In this document: positions 7,094 to 15,210 of the stretch, piece by piece | Position numbering within the stretch: position 1 is the first letter of the stretch | Layout of the letters: the number at the start of each line of letters is the position of its first letter | Assembly: GCA_042090305.1 (NCBI GenBank) | Contig: JBELJQ010000025.1 | Coordinates: forward strand, 1 to 24,498 | Length of the DNA: 24,498 nucleotides | Direction of reading: 5' to 3' | From: TMED13 sp042090305 | GTDB taxonomy: Bacteria > Pseudomonadota > Alphaproteobacteria > Methylaequorales > Methylaequoraceae | The notes under the pieces: generated by a model | Seen by the model: the letters and a program-made list of their open reading frames with translations, nothing else | What the model was told of the DNA's origin: nothing | Database searches by the model: none | Made by a program: the position numbers and the translations under genes

Positions 7094-8983
7094 ATGCTTA
7101 CAACTTTAAGAAACAGTTCAAAAAACTCAATACTTAAAATTATTTTTGGTAGTCTTCTAACAATTTTAATTATTAGTTTTGGCATGTGGGGTACAGAAGA
7201 TCTCGTAGGTGCCGGCAAAAAACAGTCCACCGTAGCTACAGTAGGTAAACTAGATATTTCAGCTAAAGAATTTTATTCATTGTATTCGAGGCAAACAGAA
7301 GAAATTAGAAAGCTATTAGGTGCATCGTTAGATATAAAAAGGTCAAGAGAGTTCGGTTATGTTGATAGAGCTCTAAGTTCATTAGTTAATAGAGCACTTT
7401 TCAACAATGAGGCTTTGGAATTAGGACTTTCCGTAAGTGATGTAAATGTTCGTGACAAAATCTTAAAGGATGATGCTTTTAAAGATGATCTGGGTCAATT
7501 TAGCGAATTACAATTCAGACAACTTATTTCAGAATCAGGATACACAGAAGATTCTTATGTGGAAGGAACTAGACAAGATCTAGCTAGAGAACAAATGGTT
7601 GAAACAATTCGGTCAAGTTTAAAAATACCAGATATTATGCTTAAGAGTCATAGTGAGTATAACCTTCAAGAAAGATCCGTAGATTATGTCACAATAGATG
7701 TTAATAAAGAAAAAATAAAAAAATTGAATGATGAGGAATTAAAAAAATTTTATGAAGAAAATATTAGCACTTTTCTTTCTGAAGAACTTAGAAGTGCTCA
7801 AACTCTTTTATTAGACGCTAAAGAGTACGCAAAAAATTCAACTGTAACTAATGAAGAAGTTGAATTGTTGTATGAAGAAAGAAAAGAATCATTAATTGAG
7901 CCAGAAGAAAGACTATTAAGTCAAGTCTTAATTGACTCTAAAAACAAAGCTGAAGCTATATTTAAAAAAATTAAAACTAATAATTTTGAAAAAATAGCAA
8001 AAGAGGAGTTGGCACTTGCTAAAGAAGATATAGAACTTGGCTGGAATACTAAAAATGAACTTCCTGAAGAAATTGTAGATGAAATTTTTGGATTAAAAGC
8101 TGGTCAAATTTCTAAACCAATAGAAAGTACTTTTGGTTGGCACATTGTGTATGTGATAAAGGTTAAAGATAGAAAAGAAATAGGGTTTGATGAAGTTAAA
8201 GAAAAATTCAGAAATGAAATCTTATTTGAAAAAGGGAAAGATGCCGTGTATGACCTTCAAGATGAACTTGAAGACCTGCTTGCTTCGGGAAGTACCTTTG
8301 AAGAAATATCGAAAATTCTTGAAGTTAAGCTAATCACTGCTAATTCAATAAATAGAGAAGGAAAAGATAGCAAAGGAACGATTAATAAGGAATTTCAAGA
8401 TGAAAGAATACTAAGAACAATATTTAACCAAAAGATAAATCAAGAAGGAAATATTATTGATATTGATAGAGATGAAGGATTAGCAATTAGCTTAGTTACT
8501 TCAATAACTAAACCTAGACAACTTTCTTTTGATGAATCTAAAACGCAAATTTCTGATAGACTTACTATCAAAAAGAAAACAGATAAAGCTTACGAAAAAG
8601 CCCAAAAAATAAAAAAAGATATTGATAACAAAAAAACAACTCTAAATGAGATAGCAAAAAAGTTAAATCTTGATATCAAGGGTGTAAAACCTTTTACAAG
8701 ACTTTTGCCAGACAGCAGTGAATTACCAATACCATTAATTAGTAAAATATTTGAATCAAAAATTGGTGATATTCATTTTGAGAAAAGAGGTAATCAAGAA
8801 ATATTAATTGCACAGATAGCTGAAATAAAAAATGATTTAATGAATGATAAAGAAGAACTAAAAGAGTTTGAAACAAAACTAAAAGACGATTTAACTATTG
8901 ATTTATTAGCACAATTCTCTGAAGCTCTAAGAAAAAAGTATAAGATTACAATTAACGATGATGTTATTGATCAACTAAACTAA
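7094..8983 (+). CDS. ppiD: PpiD-like periplasmic peptidyl-prolyl cis-trans isomerase/chaperone
   Basis: Membrane-anchored SurA/PpiD-type folding factor of 629 residues, expected to help exported proteins leaving the Sec translocon. It begins with a short basic segment and one membrane helix (about residues 13-33, ending in FGMWG). A SurA_N-like chaperone region follows (about 45-210), containing VATVGKLDISAKEFYSLYSRQ and ALSSLVNRALFNNEA. A parvulin rotamase domain lies near 275-365 (LSQVLIDSKNKAEAIFKKI, ELGWNTKNELPEEI, FGLKAGQISKPIESTFGWHI). A long, lysine- and glutamate-rich C-terminal part follows. I chose the ATG at 7094 because it gives a normal membrane-anchor start; the frame is open upstream but that part lies opposite tpiA. 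It stops one base before trpE starts. PpiD next to trpE is a common alphaproteobacterial arrangement. Isomerase activity is inferred; some PpiD parvulin domains are inactive. Confidence 0.92.
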   Translation: MLTTLRNSSKNSILKIIFGSLLTILIISFGMWGTEDLVGAGKKQSTVATVGKLDISAKEFYSLYSRQTEEIRKLLGASLDIKRSREFGYVDRALSSLVNRALFNNEALELGLSVSDVNVRDKILKDDAFKDDLGQFSELQFRQLISESGYTEDSYVEGTRQDLAREQMVETIRSSLKIPDIMLKSHSEYNLQERSVDYVTIDVNKEKIKKLNDEELKKFYEENISTFLSEELRSAQTLLLDAKEYAKNSTVTNEEVELLYEERKESLIEPEERLLSQVLIDSKNKAEAIFKKIKTNNFEKIAKEELALAKEDIELGWNTKNELPEEIVDEIFGLKAGQISKPIESTFGWHIVYVIKVKDRKEIGFDEVKEKFRNEILFEKGKDAVYDLQDELEDLLASGSTFEEISKILEVKLITANSINREGKDSKGTINKEFQDERILRTIFNQKINQEGNIIDIDRDEGLAISLVTSITKPRQLSFDESKTQISDRLTIKKKTDKAYEKAQKIKKDIDNKKTTLNEIAKKLNLDIKGVKPFTRLLPDSSELPIPLISKIFESKIGDIHFEKRGNQEILIAQIAEIKNDLMNDKEELKEFETKLKDDLTIDLLAQFSEALRKKYKITINDDVIDQLN

Positions 8984-8984
8984 A

Positions 8985-10487
8985 ATGAATATTGAACAAT
9001 CTGATTTTAAGTCGTTTGAAAAAAACTATTTTTCAGGTAAAAAACAAATATTATATTATTCTCTATCAGCTGATATCCATACGCCAGTATCAATTTTAAT
9101 TCAACTCAGGAAAGAAAAGTATGCATTTCTTTTTGAGTCGGTAGAGAAAGGCAGTCAAAAAGGAAGATATTCAGTTATTGGAATAAGACCCGATCTAATT
9201 TGGCAATGTAAAAATAACGAAAGTTTTGTGAATGATATTACTAATTCTAAAAAATTGATTGATACAAAAAAACCATTGGAAAGTCTTACTAATTTTATTA
9301 AAAGTAATAAATTTAAACTTCCACAAGATTTGCCATCAATTTCTGCCGGAATTTTTGGCTATATGGGCTATGAAATGATACAATACTTCGAAAATATTAA
9401 ATTAACAAAGATAGATAAATTAAATTTACCAGATTCAATTTTTCTAAGACCCTCAATCACTTTAGTATTTGATAACGTCAATGATAAAATTATAATCACA
9501 AAGTTAGTTACAAAAAATAAAAAAATAAATGCAGCTAAAATGTTTAAAATAGCTAAAAACGAAATATTAGAAATAAGCAATATTATCAACAAGCCAATTA
9601 ATAGAAAATATTTTAACGAAAAAAAATTTAACAAGAATATAAATATTTTTAAAAATGTTAAAACGAATACTAGTTACAATGAATTCAAAACTATGGTTGA
9701 AAAAGCAAAAAAATATATTTTTGAAGGAGAAATTTTTCAAGTAGTTTTGTCTAGAATTTTTAAAAAGAAAATTAATGTTGATCCTATATCTATATATAGA
9801 TCCTTAAGATACCTTAACCCATCACCTTATCTCTTTCTTATGAACTTTAAAAAATTTTCAATAGTCGGTTCAAGTCCAGAAATATTAATAAAACTTGAAG
9901 GGGATAAAGTTACAGTTAGACCAATTGCAGGTACGAGAAAAAGAGGTAAAAATAAAAGTGAAGATAACAAACTTAAAAATGATCTATTGAACGATCCCAA
10001 AGAGTTATCAGAACATTTAATGCTTCTAGATTTAGGAAGAAATGACATTAGTAGGGTCTCTCAATCAGGTTCAGTTAAAGTTACTGATAAAATGTATATA
10101 GAGTATTTTTCACACGTTATGCATATTGTTTCTAATATAGTTGGTAAAGTTATTAAAAATAGTAAAAGCACTGATGTACTGTTTAGTGGTTTTCCAGCTG
10201 GTACAGTTACAGGTGCACCTAAGATAAGAGCTATCGAAATAATTGAAGAACTTGAGAAAAGTCGAAGAAATGTTTACGCAGGAAGCGTTGGGTATATATC
10301 AGCTAATGGTAATATTGACACTTGCATTGCATTAAGAACGGCATTAATAAAAGATAAAAATATCTATGTACAATCCGGTGCTGGGATTGTAGCAGATAGT
10401 AATGTAAAAAGTGAATTTAAGGAAACTGAAAACAAAGCAATGGCTTTATTAGCTGCAACAGAATATGCAAATAACTTTAATAGATGA
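8985..10487 (+). CDS. trpE: Anthranilate synthase component I
   Basis: Makes anthranilate from chorismate with ammonia supplied by TrpG, the first step of tryptophan synthesis. The 500 residues are typical. The N-terminal region carries the tryptophan-feedback motif (FLFESVEKGSQKGRYSVIG, near 49-67) and HTPVSILIQL. The chorismate-binding domain has IFQVVLSRIF, LNPSPYLFLM, GSSPEIL, VRPIAGTRKRG, PAGTVTGAPKIRAIEII (near 402-418), YAGSVGYI and QSGAGIVADS. TrpE and TrpG are separate genes here, unlike the fused TrpEG of rhizobia. Para-aminobenzoate synthase PabB is the main alternative; the trp-operon position and the feedback motif favour TrpE. No attenuator or leader peptide can exist before it, since ppiD ends one base upstream. 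Confidence 0.96.
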   Translation: MNIEQSDFKSFEKNYFSGKKQILYYSLSADIHTPVSILIQLRKEKYAFLFESVEKGSQKGRYSVIGIRPDLIWQCKNNESFVNDITNSKKLIDTKKPLESLTNFIKSNKFKLPQDLPSISAGIFGYMGYEMIQYFENIKLTKIDKLNLPDSIFLRPSITLVFDNVNDKIIITKLVTKNKKINAAKMFKIAKNEILEISNIINKPINRKYFNEKKFNKNINIFKNVKTNTSYNEFKTMVEKAKKYIFEGEIFQVVLSRIFKKKINVDPISIYRSLRYLNPSPYLFLMNFKKFSIVGSSPEILIKLEGDKVTVRPIAGTRKRGKNKSEDNKLKNDLLNDPKELSEHLMLLDLGRNDISRVSQSGSVKVTDKMYIEYFSHVMHIVSNIVGKVIKNSKSTDVLFSGFPAGTVTGAPKIRAIEIIEELEKSRRNVYAGSVGYISANGNIDTCIALRTALIKDKNIYVQSGAGIVADSNVKSEFKETENKAMALLAATEYANNFNR

Positions 10488-11068
10488 TAATTTTAATAGA
10501 TAATTACGATAGCTTTACTTACAACCTAGTCCATTATTTTCAGGAAATTGGGCAATCTGTTAAGGTTTTCAGAAATGATGAAAAAACAAGTAAAGAACTA
10601 ATTGACTTAAAACCTAGTTTTTTTATCATCTCGCCTGGACCAAGCTCACCTATAAATGCAGGCGTTTGCTTGGATTTAATTAATAAGAATAAAGAATTAA
10701 TGAAACCAATTCCTATGCTTGGAGTCTGTTTAGGACATCAAGCAATTGCCGAATCTTTTAACTGTAAAGTAATACAGAGCGGAAAACCTGTTCATGGTAA
10801 GGTAAGTCTAATCTATCATAATGGAACTGACTTATTTAATGACTTAAAATCACCCTTTAGTGCTACTAGATATCACTCATTAATTGTAGAAAAAAACTCT
10901 ATTTCTAATGACTTAGAAGTAACTGCAAAAACTAATGATAATGTAGTCATGGGGATTAAACACAAAAAATTACCATTTTACGGTGTTCAGTTTCACCCTG
11001 AGAGTATTGCAACTGAATATGGTCACAAAATCCTAGAAAATTTTATAAAATGTTCTTTAATAAAATAG
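10484..11068 (+). CDS. trpG: Anthranilate synthase component II (glutamine amidotransferase)
   Basis: Class I glutamine amidotransferase of 194 residues that provides ammonia to TrpE. Motifs: IDNYDSFTYNLVHYFQE at the N-terminus, ISPGPSSP, the nucleophile Cys82 in GVCLGHQAIAE, RYHSLIVE, and the His171/Glu173 pair in QFHPESIAT. In some bacteria the same protein also serves PabB in folate synthesis; whether a second copy exists cannot be seen here. The ATG overlaps the trpE TGA (ATGA), a classical coupling signal for equimolar synthesis of the two subunits. Confidence 0.96.
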   Translation: MIILIDNYDSFTYNLVHYFQEIGQSVKVFRNDEKTSKELIDLKPSFFIISPGPSSPINAGVCLDLINKNKELMKPIPMLGVCLGHQAIAESFNCKVIQSGKPVHGKVSLIYHNGTDLFNDLKSPFSATRYHSLIVEKNSISNDLEVTAKTNDNVVMGIKHKKLPFYGVQFHPESIATEYGHKILENFIKCSLIK

Positions 11069-11078
11069 TTTAAAAAAC

Positions 11079-11098
11079 TAAAATTATTTATAATTTTA
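11079..11098. repeat. AT-only palindrome containing an exact TATAAT, between trpG and trpD
   Basis: In the 47-base trpG-trpD gap, a 9-base arm (taaaattat), two T bases and its exact reverse complement form a perfect palindrome. It overlaps an exact TATAAT at 11089-11094, placed so that a transcript would begin about 15 bases before the trpD ATG, but there is no convincing -35. It could be an internal promoter or chance in AT-rich DNA. With no G or C in the stem and no clear T tract it is not a good terminator. Confidence 0.35.
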
Positions 11099-11115
11099 TA
11101 AGACAAAATAAAGAT

Positions 11116-12123
11116 ATGATTAACAGATTAGATATAATTCAAAATAAATTGTTACAAAAAAAAGATCTTAACTTTGATGAAGCAAGTTATTTAATAAAAA
11201 ATATTTTGAATAAAAAAGTTGATGATATTTTACTGTCAAGTCTATTAACTCTTCTTTATACAAAAGTGGAAACTTATGATGAGATTAAAGCTTTTATGTT
11301 TTATCTAAAATCTAAATCTAATAGTTTTAAAATCAATGATGAATTAATGGATACTTGCGGTACCGGTGGCGATAATAAAAATAGTTTTAACTTTTCAACT
11401 GCCACATGCATAGTTTTATCATCTTTCAAAGTCAAAATTGCTAAACATGGTAACAGATCTGTTACATCACAATCAGGTAGTTTCGATGTTTTAGAAGCAC
11501 TTGGAATTAAACTAAGTAGTAAAATAAATGTAGTTAAATCCTATTATAAAAAAAAAGGGATTTGTTTTTTATTTGCACCTTACTTTCACCCAATATTAAT
11601 CAATGTATCAAATGTTAGAAAATCTTTATTTTTTAGAACAATCTTTAATTTATTAGGACCTCTCTTAAATCCAGTAAATTTAAGTTACCAACTATTAGGT
11701 GTAAGCGATGAAAAAAATCTAAATTCTCATGCTAAATGTTTAAAAGATTTAAGAATTAAAAAAGGATGGGTTGTACATAATATCAATGGATATGATGAAC
11801 TTACTACCACATCAAAAAATAAAGTTTTAGAAATAAACAATAATAATATATCAAGGATAAAAATAATAGAACCCAAAGATTTAGGATTTAAAAGATATAA
11901 AGAAATTGATTTAAAAGGTGGTACAGCTCAAGAAAATGCATTTTTGATGGAAAATGCGTTTAAAGGTGAAACTGGCCCAATCAGAGATAATATTGTATTA
12001 AATTCTGCGGCTGGTTTGATTATCTCAAAAAAGGCAAAAAGTATGAAAGAAGCGATAAATATGGTAAATTATAACATTGATAACGGTATTGTGATGAAAA
12101 AGTTAAAATCATTAATTGGCTAA
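11116..12123 (+). CDS. trpD: Anthranilate phosphoribosyltransferase
   Basis: Transfers phosphoribosyl from PRPP to anthranilate, the second step of tryptophan synthesis. The protein has 335 residues. The helical N-terminal domain (about residues 1-70) precedes the PRPP-binding loop DTCGTGGDNKNSFNFSTA (near 79-96) and AKHGNRSVTSQSGSFDVLEALG. Then come FLFAPYFHPIL, RTIFNLLGPLLNP and the C-terminal ENAFLMENAFKG and LNSAAGLII segments. In SGSFDVLEALG the residue after SGS is Phe where most TrpD have Ala, a minor departure. TrpD is separate from TrpG and TrpC. The 47-base gap before it is one of the larger ones in this run and might hold an internal promoter. Confidence 0.97.
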   Translation: MINRLDIIQNKLLQKKDLNFDEASYLIKNILNKKVDDILLSSLLTLLYTKVETYDEIKAFMFYLKSKSNSFKINDELMDTCGTGGDNKNSFNFSTATCIVLSSFKVKIAKHGNRSVTSQSGSFDVLEALGIKLSSKINVVKSYYKKKGICFLFAPYFHPILINVSNVRKSLFFRTIFNLLGPLLNPVNLSYQLLGVSDEKNLNSHAKCLKDLRIKKGWVVHNINGYDELTTTSKNKVLEINNNNISRIKIIEPKDLGFKRYKEIDLKGGTAQENAFLMENAFKGETGPIRDNIVLNSAAGLIISKKAKSMKEAINMVNYNIDNGIVMKKLKSLIG

Positions 12124-12126
12124 AAA

Positions 12127-12903
12127 ATGAGTGATATTTTAACTAAAATATGTGAACTTAAAAAAAAGGAGCTTGAATCTTTAAAAAACAATCAAGATTT
12201 TGTTGGAATTAAAAGAAAAACTAAAGTTAGAGACTTTTTATCCAAATTAAAAAATGATAATAACTTTAATTACAATGTAATAGCTGAAATTAAAAGGGCA
12301 TCTCCCAGTAAAGGAGTTATATGTGAAGACTTTGATCCAATCAAAATTGCAAAAGATTATGAAAAAGCTGGTGCAGCCTGTTTATCAGTATTGACTGAAA
12401 AAACCTTTTTTCAAGGTGATTTAACAATTCTAAAGTCTATTAAAAATTTAATAAGAATCCCGATACTAAGAAAAGATTTTATTATTGACGAATGGCAAAT
12501 TTATGAAAGTTATTATAATGAAGCAGATTGTATTTTATTGATTGTTGCAGCATTAAGTGATTCCGAACTAAGTTTATTTTACAATATTGCAAAAAAACTT
12601 AAGCTTGATGTAATTGTTGAAGTACATAATAATGAAGAGCTTGAAAGAGCTCTGAACTTAAATGTTGAATGTATTGGAATTAATAATAGAAACCTCAAAA
12701 CACTTGAAGTTGATTTGACTACCTTTATGAAACTCTCAAAAAAGATTCCAAGTGATATTTTGAAAATTTGTGAAAGTGGTATTTCAGATAACAAACAACT
12801 AAAAGAGTTTAAAAGATATGGTGCCGATGCTTTTTTAGTCGGAGAGACTCTTATGAAATCCGATGATATATATAAAAATACGTTAGAGTTGATCAAGAAA
12901 TGA
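12127..12903 (+). CDS. trpC: Indole-3-glycerol phosphate synthase
   Basis: Converts carboxyphenylamino-deoxyribulose phosphate to indole-3-glycerol phosphate. A single-domain TIM barrel of 258 residues. Motifs: VIAEIKRASPSKGVI (near 51-65), AGAACLSVLTEKTFFQGD, the catalytic lysine strand IPILRKDFIIDEWQIYES, ILLIVAAL, VIVEVHNNEELERAL, IGINNRNLKTLEVDL and the phosphate site ICESGISD / ADAFLVGETLM. TrpF is not fused to it and is not in the window; trpF, trpB and trpA are usually a separate cluster in alphaproteobacteria. It starts 3 bases after the trpD stop. Confidence 0.97.
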   Translation: MSDILTKICELKKKELESLKNNQDFVGIKRKTKVRDFLSKLKNDNNFNYNVIAEIKRASPSKGVICEDFDPIKIAKDYEKAGAACLSVLTEKTFFQGDLTILKSIKNLIRIPILRKDFIIDEWQIYESYYNEADCILLIVAALSDSELSLFYNIAKKLKLDVIVEVHNNEELERALNLNVECIGINNRNLKTLEVDLTTFMKLSKKIPSDILKICESGISDNKQLKEFKRYGADAFLVGETLMKSDDIYKNTLELIKK

Positions 12904-13376
12904 AACTTACTCATCTAAAAAATAAAAAAATAAATATGGTAGATGTTTCAAAAAAAGATGTTTCGGAGAGAATTGCAAAAGCCAGAAGTATTATTAAATT
13001 TAATAAAGAATCATTTTTAATTATTTATAATCAAGGAAGCGAGAAAGGTGAAATATTTAATACAGCGAGATGTGCAGGAATACTTGCAGCAAAAAAAACC
13101 TCAGAAATAATACCCCTTTGTCATAATATTAACTTAAATACAATAGAAATTGATTTTAAATTTAATGAAAAGAAGTACTTGATAGAAGTTTACTCGACTG
13201 TAAAAACTTCAACAAAAACTGGCGTTGAAATGGAAGCGTTAACAGCCGTTGCAGTAGCAAGTTTGACAGTTTACGATATGTGTAAAGCAATTGATAAATC
13301 AATTGAGATAAATGATTTAAAACTCCTTTTTAAAAGTGGTGGAAAATCTGGTGAATATATAAATGATAACGTTTAA
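12900..13376 (+). CDS. moaC: Cyclic pyranopterin monophosphate synthase MoaC
   Basis: Second enzyme of molybdenum cofactor synthesis, turning the MoaA product into cyclic pyranopterin monophosphate. The 158 residues fit the family. Diagnostic stretches are NMVDVSKKDVSERIAKA at the N-terminus, KGEIFNTARCAGILAAKKTS, IIPLCHNINLN with the active-site histidine, GVEMEALTAVAVASLTVYDM with the catalytic Asp-x-x-Lys (YDMCKA), and KSGGKSGEY near the end. The start shares ATGA with the trpC stop, so it is translated from the trp message. The chain trpC-moaC-moeA is a known alphaproteobacterial arrangement. MoaA, MoaB, MoaD and MoaE are not in the window. Confidence 0.97.
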   Translation: MKLTHLKNKKINMVDVSKKDVSERIAKARSIIKFNKESFLIIYNQGSEKGEIFNTARCAGILAAKKTSEIIPLCHNINLNTIEIDFKFNEKKYLIEVYSTVKTSTKTGVEMEALTAVAVASLTVYDMCKAIDKSIEINDLKLLFKSGGKSGEYINDNV

Positions 13377-14559
13377 AAAAGCTTGTAACTTAATAGAAAA
13401 GAACGTTCTTAAAACAAAAATTGAAGAAACAAAGGAAATTGAGAATTCTTATTTAAGAGTTATTTCTAAAGACTATATTTCTAATCATAACTTACCATTT
13501 ACTAACTTATCTGCGATGGATGGTTTAGTTGTTAATGAAAAAGATTTGAAAAAAAAAAAAGAATTTAAAATTATTGGTGAATCAAAATCTGGCGATTCTT
13601 TTTGTAAAAGTTTCAAGGGAAATAAATGTAAATTAATTTATACAGGTGCACCGGTTCCTACATGCTCAAAAAGAGTTATTCCTAAGGAAAATTATAATAT
13701 TAAAATGAATAAAAATATTGTGGAAATTAATGAAATCCCATCAGAAGATTTTATAAGAAAGAAAGGGAGAGATATAAAAAAAAATCAAAAATTTTTAAAA
13801 GCTGGCTCAATAATGAATATTAGAAATATCTCATTAGCCAAATCTCTTAAATTGAGAAAAGTAAAGGTACTTAAAAAACCAAAAATTCATATTATCTCAA
13901 CTGGTGATGAGCTTGTAAAAAAAAATAATCCATTAATAGAACCCTCGAATCATCTGATGATTAAATTCTTAGTAAAAAAATTTGGAGGAGAAGTAGTTGA
14001 TACAGAATTTATTAATGATGATGAAAAGAAATTTATCAATAAAATTTTAAAATTAAAAAATTATGACCTAATAATCACTAGTGGAGGTGTTTCAGTGGGT
14101 AAGTATGATATTGTAAGAAAAACTCTACACAATTTAGGGTGTGAGATTATATTCAATAAAGTCGCCTTAAAACCTGGAAAACCTACTACCTTCGGCAAGT
14201 TTAAAAATAATAAATTTATCTTAGGTTTGCCAGGTAATCCTGTATCATGTTTTATTTCAATGCTAAATTTTTTTCCAATTTATATAAAATGCTTTTTAGG
14301 TAAAGAATTAACTAGTCTGAACAAAGGCTACTTTAAAAGTAAAATATTTATAAAAAGGAACGGCCATCTTGCAACATTTCAAAGAGTAAAATGTAATGGC
14401 GAGTCTTTTGAAATATTTGATAATCAAGATAGTTCATATCAAAGTATATTAACAGAATCCTCTGGTTTAATTTATAGACCACCGCATGCAAAAGAGATTC
14501 GTAAAAATGAAAGAGTTGAAATAATAACTTTTAATAGCGTTACAGAATATAATATTTAA
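13363..14559 (+). CDS. moeA: Molybdopterin molybdenumtransferase MoeA
   Basis: Inserts molybdate into adenylylated molybdopterin in the last step of molybdenum cofactor synthesis. The protein has 398 residues. Seen: LPFTNLSAMDGLVV (the usual SAMDGYA region), the domain II strand with IYTGAPVP, FIRKKGRDIKKNQKFLKAG, the molybdopterin-binding domain with HIISTGDEL, LIITSGGVSVGKYDIV (near 238-253), ALKPGKPTTFG and FILGLPGNPVSCF, then a C-terminal beta domain. After TGAPVP most MoeA have a GADAVV-like segment; here it reads TCSKRVIPKE, a noticeable divergence. The sequence is very lysine- and asparagine-rich. The start overlaps the moaC end by 14 bases. The stop is one base before the lexA promoter. 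Confidence 0.95.
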   Translation: MITFKKACNLIEKNVLKTKIEETKEIENSYLRVISKDYISNHNLPFTNLSAMDGLVVNEKDLKKKKEFKIIGESKSGDSFCKSFKGNKCKLIYTGAPVPTCSKRVIPKENYNIKMNKNIVEINEIPSEDFIRKKGRDIKKNQKFLKAGSIMNIRNISLAKSLKLRKVKVLKKPKIHIISTGDELVKKNNPLIEPSNHLMIKFLVKKFGGEVVDTEFINDDEKKFINKILKLKNYDLIITSGGVSVGKYDIVRKTLHNLGCEIIFNKVALKPGKPTTFGKFKNNKFILGLPGNPVSCFISMLNFFPIYIKCFLGKELTSLNKGYFKSKIFIKRNGHLATFQRVKCNGESFEIFDNQDSSYQSILTESSGLIYRPPHAKEIRKNERVEIITFNSVTEYNI

Positions 14560-14560
14560 C

Positions 14561-14588
14561 TTGACATTATGTAGAACTTATGTAGAAC
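14561..14588 (+). promoter_or_regulatory. lexA promoter
   Basis: An exact TTGACA (14561-14566) is followed after 16 bases by TAGAAC (14583-14588), four of six to the -10 consensus. Transcription would begin about four bases before the lexA ATG at 14599, giving an almost leaderless message. No ribosome binding site is visible, which fits. The second half of the SOS operator coincides with the -10, so a bound repressor would block polymerase. The -35 match is strong; the exact -10 is a guess. Confidence 0.6.
14567..14588 (+). promoter_or_regulatory. SOS box (LexA operator), alphaproteobacterial type
   Basis: Two adjacent, identical 11-base units, ttatgtagaac at 14567-14577 and 14578-14588, place GAAC at 14574-14577 and 14585-14588 with seven bases between. 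GAAC-N7-GAAC is the reverse complement of GTTC-N7-GTTC, the direct-repeat operator known for alphaproteobacterial LexA, unlike the palindromic CTG...CAG box of E. coli. Its place just before lexA indicates autorepression. Confidence 0.88.
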
Positions 14589-14598
14589 ATCTATATAT

Positions 14599-15210
14599 AT
14601 GCTTACTCTTAAACAAAAAACTCTTCTAGATTATCTTAAAGCATACTACGAAAAAGAAATGGTATTTCCTACATTTGACGAGATTAGAACTAAATTGAAT
14701 ATTAAATCTAAATCTGGTGTCCATAAACTTCTTAAAAGTTTAGAAGAAAAAAAATATATTGAGAGGTTACCACACAAAGCCAGAGCTTTAAAATTAAACG
14801 ATATATCTAATACTGATTTTGGCGATGAAAAGCTTATCCCTTTCTTAGGAAGAATTGCTGCAGGAAATCCCATTGAAGCAATAACGAGTAGTTTTGAGCA
14901 AATATCTGTACCAAGTTATTTAATAAGTAATAATAATCAGCATTTTACTTTAGAGGTATCCGGAGACTCAATGAAAGACGATGGGATTTTTGATGGTGAT
15001 ATAGTTGTTATTAAAAAAACAGATATTGCAAGTACTGGAGAGATAGTAGTTGCACTAATTGATGAAACTGAAGTTACTTTAAAAAAGTTTAGATCATTTA
15101 AAAATTCTATTGCACTTGAACCAGCAAATAAGAATTATAAAACTAGAATATTCGGGGATGGAAGAGTCAAGATTCAAGGGAAATTAGTTGGGCTAATCAG
15201 AAAGTTCTAA
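14599..15210 (+). CDS. lexA: LexA repressor
   Basis: SOS regulon repressor and self-cleaving protease of 203 residues. The N-terminal winged helix (about residues 1-66) reads MLTLKQKTLLDYL, PTFDEIRTKLNIKSKSGVHK and LEEKKYIERLPHKARAL. The C-terminal S24 domain has the Ala88-Gly89 cleavage bond in GRIAAGNP, the catalytic Ser124 in VSGDSMKDDGI and the catalytic Lys162 in EVTLKKF, so it should undergo RecA-stimulated autocleavage. The start matches the usual MLT-KQ beginning of alphaproteobacterial LexA. It has its own promoter and operator in the 39-base gap after moeA, unlike the other tightly packed genes of this run. gltX starts 8 bases after its stop, so gltX and gltA may be partly under SOS-linked transcription. 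Confidence 0.97.
   Translation: MLTLKQKTLLDYLKAYYEKEMVFPTFDEIRTKLNIKSKSGVHKLLKSLEEKKYIERLPHKARALKLNDISNTDFGDEKLIPFLGRIAAGNPIEAITSSFEQISVPSYLISNNNQHFTLEVSGDSMKDDGIFDGDIVVIKKTDIASTGEIVVALIDETEVTLKKFRSFKNSIALEPANKNYKTRIFGDGRVKIQGKLVGLIRKF

Noticed and set aside
7069..7230. N-terminal extension of tpiA by 54 codons
   Set aside because: The extra residues are unlike any triosephosphate isomerase and lie opposite the clear membrane anchor of ppiD; the ATG at 7068 gives the standard beginning.
11079..11098. Palindrome as an intrinsic terminator after trpG
   Set aside because: The stem has no G or C and is not followed by a clear T tract, so it would be a very weak terminator.
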